NCBI GenBank assembly: GCA_016870975.1
Contig: VGAE01000003.1
Coordinates: 1-64,000, forward strand
Reading direction: 5' to 3'
DNA from: Actinomycetota bacterium
Lineage (GTDB): Bacteria; Actinomycetota; Actinomycetes; Nanopelagicales; Nanopelagicaceae
DNA length: 64,000 nucleotides
How positions within the stretch are numbered: position 1 is the first letter of the stretch; every line of letters starts with the position of its first letter. The notes beneath the pieces were generated by a model. The model was given only the letters and a program-made list of their open reading frames with translations. It did no database searches and was not told where the DNA came from. A program made the translations under genes and the position numbers. Shown here one piece after another: positions 12,601-27,600 of this stretch.

Positions 12601-15600
12601 GAGCTGCTTCTACTCGCCAGAGAATTCGTGAGCCATCATCTGGGCGATAAAAACCATCGCCAGCTCGATTCCACCAGGCTCCTGACTCACGCCAAGAAGA
12701 GAGAACTGTATGGATGCGAAATCGCCTACCGCGGAAGGTGAACTCGATTGGTTCGCCTCCGGATATATAGATATTTGGTCTTTCGAACATTTGTTCGAAC
12801 CTTAGCGAGAGCTACCGACTAAATGCAACCCTCGCGTGTCTTACCTCGAAATTAGTTGAATCTTCAATTATTTAACATATACTTTTTTCGTCCGCTTAAT
12901 CGAAAGGGAAAAATGGATATCGTCTTAATCATCGGTCGTGTGCTATTTGCGCTGATCTTCATCAACTCCGGAATCGCACATATCACCAAGTTGCAAGCGA
13001 TGACTGGCTACGCACAATTTAAGAGAGTGCCAGCACCTAAGCTCTCGGTAATCGTAACCGGATTGATGCTAATTATCGGAGGTCTGTATATCGCTCTCGG
13101 CGTATACGCAGACCTTGGCGCAATTCTGATTGCACTCTTCCTAGTTCTATCGGCATTCAAAATGCATGATTTCTGGACGATTCAAGATGCGCAAGCCAAA
13201 CAGGGTGAGACCGTAAACTTCTTCAAAAATCTCTCTCTTGCTGGCGCGGCTCTAATTATCTTTGGAATGGTCGGGACCGGAGTCGATTTCGGTCCAAGCA
13301 TTACAGATGGATTCTTTAACCTCTAAATCATCTGCAAAGACCGGCCCTGGTAGCGATACCAAGGCCGGTATCTTTATGTAATGGAAATTCTGATCGCCGC
13401 CTTGTGCGGCGCAATGATCGGATCAATTATCGGGCTGGTAGGAGCAGGTGGCTCGATGATTGCTGTACCCATGCTCATATATATCTTTGACTTTACTCCC
13501 GTTCAAGCAACTACCGCATCGTTGTTAATTGTTTTTGCAGGTGCCACTTCCGGACTCACCTCAAAAATTAAAAGTAGAGATGTGCTCGTTCGGGATGGAC
13601 TAGTCATTTGGTTTATTGGGCTTGGCACAAATTTTGCGGGAGCATATCTTCTGCCCCGGCTATCTGAAGCGTTCATACTTACTGGATTTTCTCTGGTCCT
13701 TATCAGCGCAGGTGTTTCTATGCTGTTAAAGCAAGTTCCGCAGCGACCGGAACGACGGATGTCTGTTATTGCTTTAGTGGCGCTATCTCTACTCATCGGA
13801 GCCATGACGGGGCTATTTGGAATCGGTGGTGGGTTTGTCGCGATACCTGTGCTAATTCTTTTCTACAACGTGTCGCCAAGTAAGGCAGCTGGCACTTCCC
13901 TCTTCATAATCATGATAAACACCTTGACCGGTTTCTTTGCTCACGCAAGGCACTGGGGCAAGGTTCCTTGGTCGCTCCCAATCACAATTGCCGTTTCTGC
14001 GCTTCTAATTAGTCGATTAGCGGCGCAGCAAAGCAGGCGATTCAAGACTGTAACTTTAAAGCGATGGTTCGCTGGTACGGTTTTTGCAATTGCTTTTCTC
14101 ACTTTGCTTGAAACTTGGACTTAGAATTTAGCTATGGAAGGAATCCTTGAGAAGTCCGCAGTCAAGCGAGCCCAAATGGCTATGACTGAGCTAGGCATCA
14201 AAGGTGAGATTAAAATTCTCGCTGACAGCGCTCGAACAGCTCTTGACGCAGCAACTGCCCTCGGAATCGAGGTAGGCCAGATTGCATCCTCTCTAGTGTT
14301 CAAAATTCCGAGCGGTGAACCGATACTTGTAATTACTTCAGGCCGCCATAAAGTGGATACTGATTTGTTGGCTCGAATTGTAGAAGTTGAAACTTTATCG
14401 AGGGCGGATGCCGATTTTGTCAAGGAATTCTCCGGATACTCCGTAGGAGGCGTCGCTCCAATTGGATGGCTAAATAGAGCCAAGGATATAATCATTGATA
14501 AGGCGCTATCAGATTACGAAGTAGTTTGGGCGGCTGCTGGTCATCCTCATGCAGTTTTCCCAACAAGTTTGTCTGAATTACAGAGAGTAACTTTAGGAAG
14601 AGTCGAACAGGTTGGCGATTAATGCAGAGACTAAATCATCTGATTGAAGGCGAAGGCGATCCGCTATTACTGATACATGGAATGGGATCTGCTAGCACAG
14701 CGTGGAAATTGATAAAGTCCGAACTAATAAGCGATTACAAAGTCATTACAGTGGATTTACCAGGACATGGTGAAACTCTGCTTGTGGAAGGCTCTGCTAT
14801 GGATCCAAATAGTTTGGCTCGATATGTTCTCTATGAATTGGACGAATTAGGTATCGAGCGATTTGATGTTTGTGGAAATTCACTAGGTGGTTGGGTCGCT
14901 CTTGAACTTGCAGCTCTTGCACCAAATCGAATTAATTCTGTTATCGGATTAGCTCCGGCTGGACTCTGGTTGCACCCATACAATGTTCGTTATCCCGCAA
15001 CCGCTTTGGCACGTTTTGTTGCAAAATACACGGCGAAGATTGCTCCGACAGCGCTTCATTTTGAATGGGCACGCGCCCTGGGGTTTTGGGACATGAGTCC
15101 AAGGTGGAGAGAATTTTCCTACCAACTATGTCTTGATGCCGTTGAAGCGATGGGTAAAGCTGATGGTTACTACCCGGCTTGGGACGGCATGCTGATGAAA
15201 CGTTTCGATGGAAAAATATCAAGTGAAATTCCGGTAACCATAATATTTGGAGATACGGACCGCACTTTGCCAGCAACAAATTGCCAGGAGCGTTCCGTCG
15301 CCCCCTCTCATGCCCGGTGGATCATCTTCCCCGAAACTGGCCATGCTCCCATGTGGGATTCGCCAAGCGATGTAGTTGCCGCGATCCGCCAGACAACTCG
15401 TATTAGAAAATGATTACTCGTATCTATTTTTGGAGTATTCCAAAACGATTACTCATGTGGGCAGTATTTCGGATGTGGCTAAACCGCAGACCATTGAAGA
15501 AAAATAATCAGGTTAAATTTTGGAAATTGTTGGGAACTGGTAAGGGACTGACTTTCACTCCCCGAGACGCAGACCCAACACGCTGGGGACTTCTAGTGGT

Positions 15601-18600
15601 AATAGACGAGAATTCACTAAAAGAGTTCGAATCTTCTTCCGTTATTACCTCCTGGAATCAGCGAGCTACCTCAAAATTCTCTGCGACGCTCCGTTGCATC
15701 TCAGTTCATGGCTCATGGTCCAGAAAAAAGCCTTTTATTTATGAGGTCGATCCTCGAGTTTGGCAGGGGCAAGTAGCTACAATCACAAGAGCGCGAATTA
15801 AGTTGAGAAAGAATTTTATTTTTTGGAAAGCAGTACCCCCGGTGACGACGAGTTTGCTAGCGGCTCAAGGATTAATCCGCGCCATCGGCATCGGTGAAGC
15901 TCCCATTGGATTACAAGGAACTTTCTCACTTTGGTCAGATCCACTTGCAGTCAGCACATTCGCCTACCGCGGTGCGGCTCACCAAGCAGCAATTTCGGCA
16001 ACGGCTCGAGAGCAGTGGTACGCCGAGGAACTTTTTGGCAGGTTTGCAGTAATTGAGTCGAGCGGAGAGTTCTAGTCGGATTAGGGCAGACTTAGCCTAT
16101 GACGATACGAAATTTCCGACCGCCGAGAGACTTAAGGCGACGTATCACGCCAATTCAAAGTGCTATTTCAATTGCAGTTTTGACGGTAGCTATTGGGCTT
16201 CAAATCTCCTACCCGCTTCTAGAGGATGAGCCTTTGCGATTGATCACAATTGCTTTTGTGTATTGGGCAGCAGGGACGATGTTATTGCATGCTCTATTTG
16301 CTTACCGTTTTAGATTTGCGATTCGCTTTCTACTGATTACATTTACATATTCCCTAGCGATTGAGCAGATTGGCTTTAGAACGACTTGGCCATTTGGAGC
16401 TTATGAATATTCTGGATCTCTTGGTTATCAAATATTTGGCGTACCTCTAGTAGTTCCTTTTGCATGGGTGATGATGACTTATCCTCTTTTTACCGCGGCT
16501 CGACGAATTGCTCCCAATTGGGTCTTTTTAGTTGGTGGTTACGGATTGATGTCATGGGACCTATTTCTTGACCCGCTGATGGTCTCTGCTGGACATTGGA
16601 CTTGGAAAATTACTGGGCGAACCGTCCCGTTTCAACCAGAAATTCCTCTTTCAAATACACTCGGTTGGTTTCTCACTGGTATGGGATTAATGGCAATTCT
16701 TGATCGATTTATTCAGAAGGAGCGACGATCAGTAGGTGTGAGCCGAGCCATTCCCGAAATTTTTCTTTTCTGGAGTTGGATTAGCGGCATCATCGGAAAT
16801 TTGTACTTCTTTGAGAGACCCGGAGTAGCTCTAATTGGTGGAGTCGCTCTTGGCGTAATTGTCCTTTGGTATATCTTCGCTATGAAATTTGGACCTAGTG
16901 ATTAATGCTGTATACATTAATTACTCTCACTTCCACAGTCCTAGTACTTCTAATGCTCGCGATTACAATTTATAATTCTTTCACAATTAGAAGAACACAC
17001 CAAAGAGAAGAAGTAATACTTAATAAGGTATCCATTTTGATGCCCATGAGAAATGAAGAGTCAAATGCTAAAGGCGCGATTGGTTCGGCACTAGATCAAA
17101 AGTTTTTGCCGAATCTTGAGATTATTGTCCGTGACGATCAGTCAACAGATTCCACTCTGAAACTTATACAACAGATCTCAGATGATCGGCTTTCTATTCA
17201 AATTGGGGATGCGCTCCCAGATGGTTGGCTTGGAAAGAATTACGCAATGTCCGAACTAGCAAATTCTTCCACAGGAGAATATTTAATATTTTTAGATGCA
17301 GATGTAAGACTTTCACCAAATGCAGTTGCTGAGTCCATTTCGCTATTAGAAGAATTGGATCTCGATTATCTATCCCCTTATCCAAGACAATTAGTGGGCG
17401 ATTGCCCGAGCGCGTTAATCCAGCCGCTTCTTCAATGGTCCTGGTTCTCAACTCTGCTAATTCGACGCACCGAGAGGAGCCTTCGCCGCTCAACCGTAGT
17501 CGCTAATGGTCAATTTTTTATCGTAAAACGCCTGGCATATAAAGCAGTTGGCGGCCACTCAAGCATTCGTGATGAGGTCCTTGATGATTTGGAGCTTGCA
17601 AGATTGCTACGAAAGCATGGTTTCCGTGGAAGCGTAATCGATGGATCTCAAATTGCAACTTGCCTTATGTATCCAAAATTTTCTCAATTGTTGCAGGGTT
17701 ACTCGAAATCACAGTGGCGCGCTTTTGGATCAAACTTGGGAGCCGTCTCTGCAATTCTATTTCTCATTCTCACATCCATAACACCGTTTGCATTCGCGAT
17801 ATCCGGAGATTTTCTCGCGGCATTAGTATCAATCGGAGTCATTATTACTCGCCTCCTTGCTGCTTGGAAAACCGAATCAGTAATTTGGAGTTCATTTCTT
17901 CATCCCCTTTCAATTACAATCTGGATTTTCATAATTATTTACTCAATTGTTCTCAAGCAAAGAGGGCTACTTCGATGGCGAGGTCGTCCTCTGTGAAACA
18001 TCAACGGAAAACTTCCTCGCCCAAAAAAGTAGTGGTGATCGGCGCCGGTATGGCTGGATTAGCCTGCGCTACGAGGCTTGCAAAATTGGGGCATGAAGTA
18101 CAAATATTCGAAGCCAGCGATCAAGTTGGTGGAAAATGTCGAACTCTTTGGATTGAAGGATTTGGGTTCGATATCGGACCATCGCTACTTACGCTTCCGG
18201 CGGTATATAAAGACCTTTTCCTCAAGACCGGTGGCCCTTCTGAGTTGATTGCTGATTTGGTGCCAGTTAATCCGGCATTCGCTTACCACTTTGCTAATGG
18301 AAAAGTCATCCGTTTTCCAAATCTTTCTCATTCAGGCGTTGTCGATTCAATCAGTAAAGAACTTGGTGACAACCAGGGTGTTATCTGGCATCGATTACTA
18401 AAGCGGGCTGAATTGATGTGGGATGCATCGAGAGAAGACTTTATTGAAGGTGAGTTACGAAGCCTCTTATCTTTCCTTCGAAGAAAACAATTGCTACGCG
18501 ATATTAAAACTATTGCACCCTGGCTCTCACTCCGCAAGCTAACTAAGAAAGAGGGCGCTGGCGACGAAATTTCCAAAATTATCGATAGATATGCAACGTA

Positions 18601-21600
18601 TTCTGGATCCGATCCGAGAAAAGTCCCCGCAGTTCTATTGACGATTGCATTCGTTGAGGAGGCCTTTGGAGCTTGGCACGTTCGAGGAGGTCTAGGGCAA
18701 CTTCCAATTGCCCTGGCAGATAGATTTCAAAAACTTGGCGGTTCAATAAATCTTAATTCGCAAGTAACGGAATTAACACTAAATGAAGGCAGAGTCAGTG
18801 GAATAATTCTCGAAAACGGTGAGGAAATTTCAGCAGATATCGTCGTCTCAAATATTGATTCTGAACTCCTTTATAACAAACTTATACCAAAGCGATTTGG
18901 TAACTATAAGACTTGGGCTCAACGAAGATCAATCGCTCGAACCACTAAATCGTTTTCCGGTTTCAGTCTCTTGCTTGCATTAAATGGTAAGTCAGATGTG
19001 AATCACCATACCGTTCTATTCCCTGAAAACTATGATGACGAATTTGATGCGCTCTTCCATGAGAAGACGCCACCTATGGACCCTGCTATTTACATATGTA
19101 ACCCTGACGACTCAGCTCTGGTGCCTAATGAAGATTCGGAATCCTGGTTCGTTTTAGTGAACGCTCCCTTGCATGATCCAAAGAATGGATTTGACTGGAA
19201 TAAATCCGGAATTAAAGAGAAGTACGCAGAAACCATACTTTCTAAAATCGAAGAACGAGGAATTTCGATTAGAAGTCGAATTCGGTTCATGAAAATAAGA
19301 ACTCCATACGATCTTGCAGTCGAAAGTAATTCGCCGGGAGGCACGATTTACGGACCTTCAAGTAACGGGGCCCGTTCAGCGTTCTTAAGAGCAAAAAATC
19401 GAAGTCCGATTCACGGCTTATATTGCGTTGGCGGCTCTGCACATCCTGGAGGTGGTTTACCTCTTGTTGCTATTAGCGCAGAGATTGTCGCAAATGCAAT
19501 CTCAGAGCGAGAAATAGACGAATCGAACTAGATACTTGCAAGATGAGTAATAAATATGTGACGCCAGTTGTGAAATCCAATACTTGAATTTCAAATGCCC
19601 GAGCTATCAACGCGATAAAAATCAGTGAGGCTCTTACTGGGCGTTCAGACCAGGTGACTAAAAGTATTTCCGTGACACCGAGACTGCTCGATCTCGCCCT
19701 CATATACTCCTGAATATAGGAAGCAAGCCATATGACAAATAGTGGCTGCCAAGGCGCGCCCATGACATAAAGTCCTAAAATCCAGAAAGCTTCAACGATT
19801 CGATCAGCAACTGAATCTAGAAGTGCTCCATACTTCGTGGTTTTATCCCCGAGAATGGCAACTGAGCCATCAATACCATCGAGAAGAAGGGATAAAACTA
19901 GAAGGAGTATTGCCCAATTAGATTTTGCTGAAAGTAGAAAAGTTCCGCCGGCAAGAATCGAAATATATGAGAGTGCATTAGGAGTAATTAGCAATGCTAC
20001 TAGGGGGCGTGATAGCCAATAGCTTAAAGTGAGCCAGACTTTGACAACACCTTTTACCTGAGCACTACCGTGAAGTTCGCTCCATTTCTCGTAAAAAGTT
20101 TCAATTCTCATCGTAAGCCTATTTTCTTGACGATTTCTGTAGCCGAGGTTGCTGAATTCATCGTATTGAAGTGAAGTCCGGGCGCACCTATTTCCATTAA
20201 TTCAGAACCTAATTTTGCCGCAATATCGATTCCTAGCTCTTTCACTCTCTCTGGCTGGTCAGATATAGATTTCAATTGTTCTACTATGAAATTTGGAACT
20301 TCAGCTCCGCTTAGCTGAGCCATGCGATTGAGCTGCTTAAAGTTGGTAATTGGTAAAATTCCTGCGATTAGAGAACGTTTTGAACCCGCAGCTTTCAAGG
20401 CATCTTGAGGTTTTTGATATTTGGACTTTGTAAAGAAAGATTGTGTCGCTGAGAATGTGGCACCGCGACGCTCTTTTTCAAGCAACACATCTACATCCTT
20501 CTGGAAACTTGAAGAAGCTGGGTGGCCATCAGGAAACGCAGCTACACCTTCCTCAAAGTTTTTTTGATGGGCAAGTGAAACCAATTCATCCGAATGGTCA
20601 AAACCGCCTGGCGTTGGGGTCCACTCTGCGCTTGGTTCGCCCTCGGGATCTCCGCGCAATGCCAGAATATATTTGATTCCAGAAAGACGATGACTATCCA
20701 GAATTGATTCCAATTCCAATTTGGTCGCTCCAACACAGGTAAGGTGGGCAACGGTAGGGATGCCGGTTCTCTTCGTAATTTCTCCGGTAACTTTTACAGT
20801 TCGGTCTCGGGCACTGCCGCCAGCTCCACATGTAACCGATACAAGGTCTGGTTCAATTTGAGAGAGTGATGTAAGCGCACTCCAAAGTCTTTCCTCCCCC
20901 TCGCTATCTCGCGGCGGAGAGAATTCCAAGGAGAAGGAGGGTCTTACCATCACGAGTTGAGGGTACCGTTACGCCGTGCCAAGTACCTCTCTGAACTCTC
21001 TCCGAAACGAAACCGAGGGCGCACTTGCCGAATTCGTAAAGGGGAAAACTGAAAAGCTCAACAAAATCGATGATTTTCTGGAACCGATTGCCAAATCATT
21101 ATCTGAATATATTTTGGCCGGAGGGAAAAGGTTTAGGCCGATCTTTGCATACTTAGGCTTTTTGGGGGCAGGGGGTGTTGCCAACCCAAAGATTGCTAGA
21201 GCTTTCGCTGCGCTTGAGTTAGTTCACGTCTGCGCCCTGATACACGATGATTTGATGGACGGTTCGGACACGCGCAGAAACAGAGAATCTATTCATCGTC
21301 AATTTCAAAAGCATCATGATGAATTGAAATATCTTGGTAGCGCTGCGAACTATGGCGCATCTGTAGCCATACTACTGGGAGATTTATCATTAGCTTGGAG
21401 CGACGAGTTAATATTTCTCTCTGGAATTAGCCAAGCGCAACATTATTTAGCTCTTCCTATTTTTCACGAGATGCGCGAAGAGTTAATGGCAGGACAGTAT
21501 TTAGATGTTTTAGAGAGTGTTAGAGGCGACTCCGATAAAATTAGGTCTTCCAAGATTGCTCGACTTAAATCCGGTAAATATTCAATTGAAAGACCACTTC

Positions 21601-24600
21601 AATTTGGCGCTGCACTTGCCGGTGCTAATTCGACGCTATTAGCTGACTTCTCGAATTTTGGTCTCGCGCTTGGAGAGGCTTTTCAGCTGCGGGATGATCT
21701 TCTAGGTATTTTTGGAGAACCAAGCGTGACTGGCAAGCCAAGTGGTGATGACATTCGAGAGGGAAAGCGAACTCTCCTTATTGCCCTGACTTTAGAGATG
21801 TGCAGTGAAAAAGAGCGAAAACTTCTAGAGAGGTCCCTTGGGGAAAAATCTTTAGATAACTCCCAAATTGCTGATATCCAAGAGTTAATTTCAAGATGCG
21901 GAGCTGGGGGTGAGTGCGAGAGACTTATTTCCGCGCTCTTTAATGAGGCGATGGCTAATCTGGATAGATCAGATTGCCGGGAAGAGATTAAAGGGTTGCT
22001 GAAAGAAATGGCTGAGGCCACGACACAGAGGGAGAAATAGTCAAAGTGCGCACTGTGACTGGCCCAACGGAGAAAGTAGTGATTGTCGGCGCTGGGCTTG
22101 CGGGATTGAGCGCTGCCATCAGATTGCTTGGGGCCGGTCGCGACGTGACAATTTTGGAGCGCGAGTCAGTTCCGGGAGGAAGAAATGGCCTCTTAAGAAA
22201 ATCCGGTTACGCCTTCGACACTGGCCCTACAGTTTTGACGATGCCCTCTCTTATTGAAGATGTTATGGCATCTGTAGGAGAAAACTTAACCGACTGGCTG
22301 ACTCTCATGCCACTTCAACCTCTCTACCGAGCATTCTATAGCGATGGCAGCACCCTTGACGTGCACTCCAATACCGAGGAAATGGAAGAAGAAATTTCCA
22401 AAGTTATTGGTAGCGAGGAAGCTGCTGGCTATAGACAATATGTTGAATTCGTATCAAAGTTATATAAGTACGAAATGAATGATTTTATAGATAAAAATAT
22501 TGATACTCCTTTCGATTTACTTACCCCTAACTTAGCCCGATTGATTGCTATTGGTGGATTTCGGCGACTCGCACCTAAGGTGGCAAAATTCTTAAAAGAT
22601 CCTCGGACGCAAAGAATCTATTCATTTCAAGCCATGTATGCCGGAGTCTCGCCTCAACAGGCTCTCGCGATTTACGCGGTTATTGCATATATGGATGCGG
22701 TAAACGGCGTTTTTTTCCCAAAAGGTGGAATGCATGCAGTACCGCGAGCCTTGGCTGGAATTGCGATTAAGCATGGTGCACACATTCATTATAACTCGAA
22801 AGTTACTCGACTAGAAAAAAAGGGTAAACGAGTGGTTGCCGCTATCACGGAAGATGGATCTCGATATGAATGCGATGTCGTAATGCTTAATCCTGATTTA
22901 CCAGTTGCTTATACTGAGCTACTTGAAAAGCCGTTACGAAGAATTAAGAAGTTAGAGTATTCACCTTCTTGCGCAGTTCTTTTAGTTGGATCCAAAAAGA
23001 AATATTCACATATCGCACACCACAACATCCATTTTGGTAACTCTTGGGATGGTGTGTTTGAAGAATTGATTGAAAAGAAGAGACTCATGAGTGACCCTAG
23101 TCTCATGGTCACTGTGCCGAGCAAAGATGACAGAACTTTGGCTCCAGCTGATCGTGAGAGCTACTACGTTTTATTTCCAACCCCAAATCTAAGTGCGAAT
23201 ATTGATTGGAAAATTGAATCTTCGCGCTATCGCGACGAAATGGTGCGCGTCTTAGAAGAGCGAGGATATGAAGGATTTGGGGATTCCATTGAAATCGAAC
23301 ATCTCACGACGCCACTTGAGTGGGAAAAGATGGGACTTGAAATGGGCGCCCCTTTTGCGAGCGCCCATACATTTACTCAGACCGGGCCATTTAGGCCAAA
23401 TAACTTAGCGCGCGGCTTTGAAAATGTGGTCTTCACGGGCAGTGGAACTCAACCGGGAGTTGGTGTTCCAATGGTGATAATTTCAGGCAAGTTAGCTGCA
23501 GAACGCATACTCGGTGCGAAACGTGGATGAATTAACCGCGGCTGGCATAACTAACCCAGAACTTAGAAAGTCATATTTAGAATGCAAACGTTTAAATTCG
23601 CTTTATGGGAAAACATATTTTTTAGCAACTTTGCTCTTACCTAAAACAAAACGACCCTTTGTGCATTCTCTTTATGGCTTTGCAAGATACGCAGATGAAA
23701 TTGTAGATGCTATGGATTCTGACAGATCTCCCGCCTCGCGGCGCAAGGAACTTGAGCAATGGAGTTGGAAGATGCTCCAAGATATTAAGCGCGGTCAGAG
23801 CGAGGATTTAATTGGTATAGCTCTCGTAGATACTGTCAAACGTTTTGAAATTCCTATTGCTTATTTTGAGGCTTTCTTATACTCAATGGCAATGGATTTA
23901 GAGGTTACTGAGTACGCTGACTATGAGTCTCTGATGGAGTACGTGTATGGCTCAGCTGCGGTAATTGGACTTCAGATGCTCCCCATACTGGGCTTTGACC
24001 AAAACCGCGAGCAAGATTCAAAAAGTGCCGCGCAAAATCTAGGAATCGCTTTTCAGCTGGCAAATTTCATTCGAGATATAGGCGAGGACTTAGATCGTGG
24101 CCGCATTTATCTACCCTTAAATGAGTTGAAAGCTTTTGGCGTAGACAGAGAAATGCTCGAGAAGCGTGTTGTGACAACAGAATTATCAAAAGCAATCGCA
24201 TTTCAGATTACAAGGGTACGTGATTTACAATCCAAGGCGGCGTTTGGCATTAAGTATTTAGAAAAAAGTTCTCAACCATGTATTGAAGCTGCTAGTGAGC
24301 TCTACTGCGGAATTGTGGATGAGGTGGAGAATATCGACTACCAAGTATTCGAGAGAAGAGCGAGGACTTCGGCGATGCGTCGCGTAAAAGTGGCATTGCC
24401 CGCTTGGGCCAGGGCCGTTGCATCGCGTTAAAAGCGCTGAATTCCTCTTCGCCCCCAATAAATCCAGAGCGACATAGTAAGCGTGACCATCGAGAATCCA
24501 AAAAGTAAATCTTCGGCCGGAGCGGAAGCAATTCGCAATCCAGTAATGACAGATTCATCGTAAGTGAGAATGCCTCTAGAGGTTAGCCACCAATTAGTAA

Positions 24601-27600
24601 TCAGTTGAAAGAATAAAATGATTGCATAAGCCGTCCAAAAACCTCTTCTCGTAACTAAGCGAGTTCTTATAACTAATAGATCCAATAGCAACACAATTAA
24701 GACGGAAAGAATAGCCAGCTGCGTATATGTCAAGATTCATCACCAAATTTCCAGTAGCGTTTCTGAGTGCGCACAGCTTCTATAGTCAATAATGAGGCGA
24801 GAGGAACGACTAAGAAAAAGAGGAATTCCTCTAGTGGAATTCCTCTTGGCCCAAAAATTCCAACTACTTGCTCTTTATCAAACCACCAATGTCCTCTTGT
24901 TACGGCGTAGTAATCCCAAATTAAGAAAACTACAGCTGTGGGAATAATCGAAAGTAGCGCTCTTTTCATTCTTCTCAGTACTCCAACTTTTAGGAAAATT
25001 TCAAGCCAGGAGGAACCCACAACAGTGAAGAGAAGCATCACAAAATATGAGTATCGCAGCACGCCTTATGCTAGCCTTCGGAGTAATCGGGAGCCAAAAG
25101 TTGGCTGAGAGGACCTTAGGGTCGACCGTTGGACCAGTTTGATAATGCGGATTGGAAAGGATCGAGATGACCATAATTTTCGAAGCGTGGAGTTATAAAG
25201 TTACATTGCTGGAATTGGTTTCAGCCTTAACTTCGCTTATTGCCGTATATCTAGGGGCCCGTGGCGTTCGCATTGTTTGGCCCTGGTGGATCTTGAGTAG
25301 CGCTCTTTACGGAATCTTCTTCTTGCAAGTTGAACTTTTTGCCAGTGCACTTCTGCAGCTAATTTTTATTGCGGCGGCTATCTGGGGCATATTTGGTTGG
25401 AAGGCAACGGGAGTAGAGCCTCGATCAATGACTTGGGTGGAACGAGTTCTCTGGATACTTGCGCTAGTTGTAATTTGGACGGCATCTGCTCCAATACTTG
25501 GTGAAGTGGGAGCGGCAGCTTCATGGCCCGATTCCTTCTTGTTAGTTTCGAGCGCCATTGCCCAGATATTGATGGTATTACAGCGAAATGAAACTTGGAT
25601 TTTATGGATAATCATTGATACTTTCGGAACTTGGCACTATTTCCGTCAAAATCTCTATTTCACTAGTTTGCTCTATTCAATTTTTACCGTAATTGCGATT
25701 TATGGTCTCTTGCGTTGGCAAAGTAGGTCTAGATGGCCGAGTCACTAGGCGATGTGTTAGATGCGATCATCAAAGAACCTCCGCTGAATAAGAAGTTTTA
25801 TCTAGTATCAATTGATGGCCCAGCAGGGGCCGGTAAAACTACCTTAGCCGCTCGCATAAGTGGTTCTTGGAAATACGGCAAGGTCTGCACAATTCATATG
25901 GACGATATTTATGACGGCTGGGAAAACGCACTCACAGATACATTAACCCGAACGCTGGAAAATCAGATTTTAAGGCCGCTTCATCTGGGCAAACGAGCTT
26001 CAATTCGTAAATTCAATTGGTTAACTTCAAGTTTTGGAGATTTTTGTGATTTGCCTGTTGCGAGCCTTTATTTGCTTGAGGGAGTTGGAAGTGCCCAGAA
26101 GGCATCTCGTAAATATCTCGATCAGATCATCTGGATTGATATTGAGCAAGAAGTCGGATTGCAGCGAGTGCTTCGTCGTGATGGCGACTACCTTGAGAAT
26201 GAAATGAGAATCTGGCAACAGCGAGAACAGTCCCACTTTGAACTCGAAAACACTCGAGATTGTGCCACCTTCCGCTTCGACGGTAACTTCTTCATCTAAA
26301 ATCTTCTTGTGTCTGATCTGACTGGTGAAGTTATTGATGGGCGATATAAGTTAAATCGCATTGTTGCCTCCGGAGGTATGGCGACAATCTATGCGGCAAC
26401 CGATCTCCGATTAGATCGCCTAATTGCAGTAAAAATTATGCATCCTCATTTGGCTCAGGATGAAAAATTTGTAGAAAGATTTATACGAGAGGCAAAGGCA
26501 GCAGCTGCGCTTTCACACCCAAACATAGTTTCCGTGCTTGATCAAGGCTGGAATCAGGGTGGAACTCCATGTGTCTTTATAGTTATGGAGTTGGTTGAAG
26601 GTGCCACTCTTAGGGATTACATGTTTGAGCAAGGTCCAACAACTCTCCCAAATGCACTACAAATGATCATTCCGGTCGCAAGCGCACTTTCGGCCGCGCA
26701 TAGATTGGGAATTGTTCACCGCGATATTAAGCCTGAAAACATTTTAGTTTCGAATGAAGGTCGGATAAAGATTGCAGATTTTGGGTTGGCTAGAGGAGCG
26801 CTCCTCGGTACAACTATGACTGCAGAGTCAAGCGTTATTTTAGGCAGCGTTTCTTACCTTTCACCCGAGCAAGTGCAACGTGGAGTTGCTGATGCTAGGA
26901 GCGATATCTACTCACTCGGACTTGTCCTTTTTGAATTACTTACTGGCCAGAAGCCATATCAAGGTGAGGACCCGGTACAAATTGCAATTAGACATGTAAA
27001 TGAGAGAGTCCCCGCTCCCTCATCCATTAATCCCAACATACCAATTGAAATTGACGACCTTGTGCTACGAGCTACCGATGTAAATCCCGATAAGCGACCG
27101 GCAGATGGAACCGCGCTGCTTGAGGAATTGCGCAAACTCTCTGAGAAAATAGACCCACGCAAGCGTCAACTTAGCTTGGAACTAGATCTACCCCCCGTTC
27201 CCTTAAAAGAGCCTGTCAAAGAAAAGGAACGAAAGAAGAAATCACACAATGCAAAAATAACTCCACTAGAGAGTGAGAACGAAGTGAAGCGAGAGAAGAC
27301 TGGTAAGACTAAGCGAGTTTCTAATCGCGTTCGACGTAATCGTCGTATCGCTTCAGTTTTGTTACTTTCACTTATTGGCCTTGGTTGGTATGCATTCGCT
27401 GGCCCAGGTTCAAAAATCGTTGTTCCATCACTCGCAGGCGCCACTGTCAAAGAGGCAAAAGCTGTCCTCGAGAATTTAGGACTAACTCTAAAAATTGGAT
27501 CGGAAGAATTTAGTGAAGATATCCTAGAAGGAAGAATTATCAAGTCCGATCCTGCTGGAGGGGGCCGTATTGATGAAGGTGGAGAAGTAACAGTTATCAC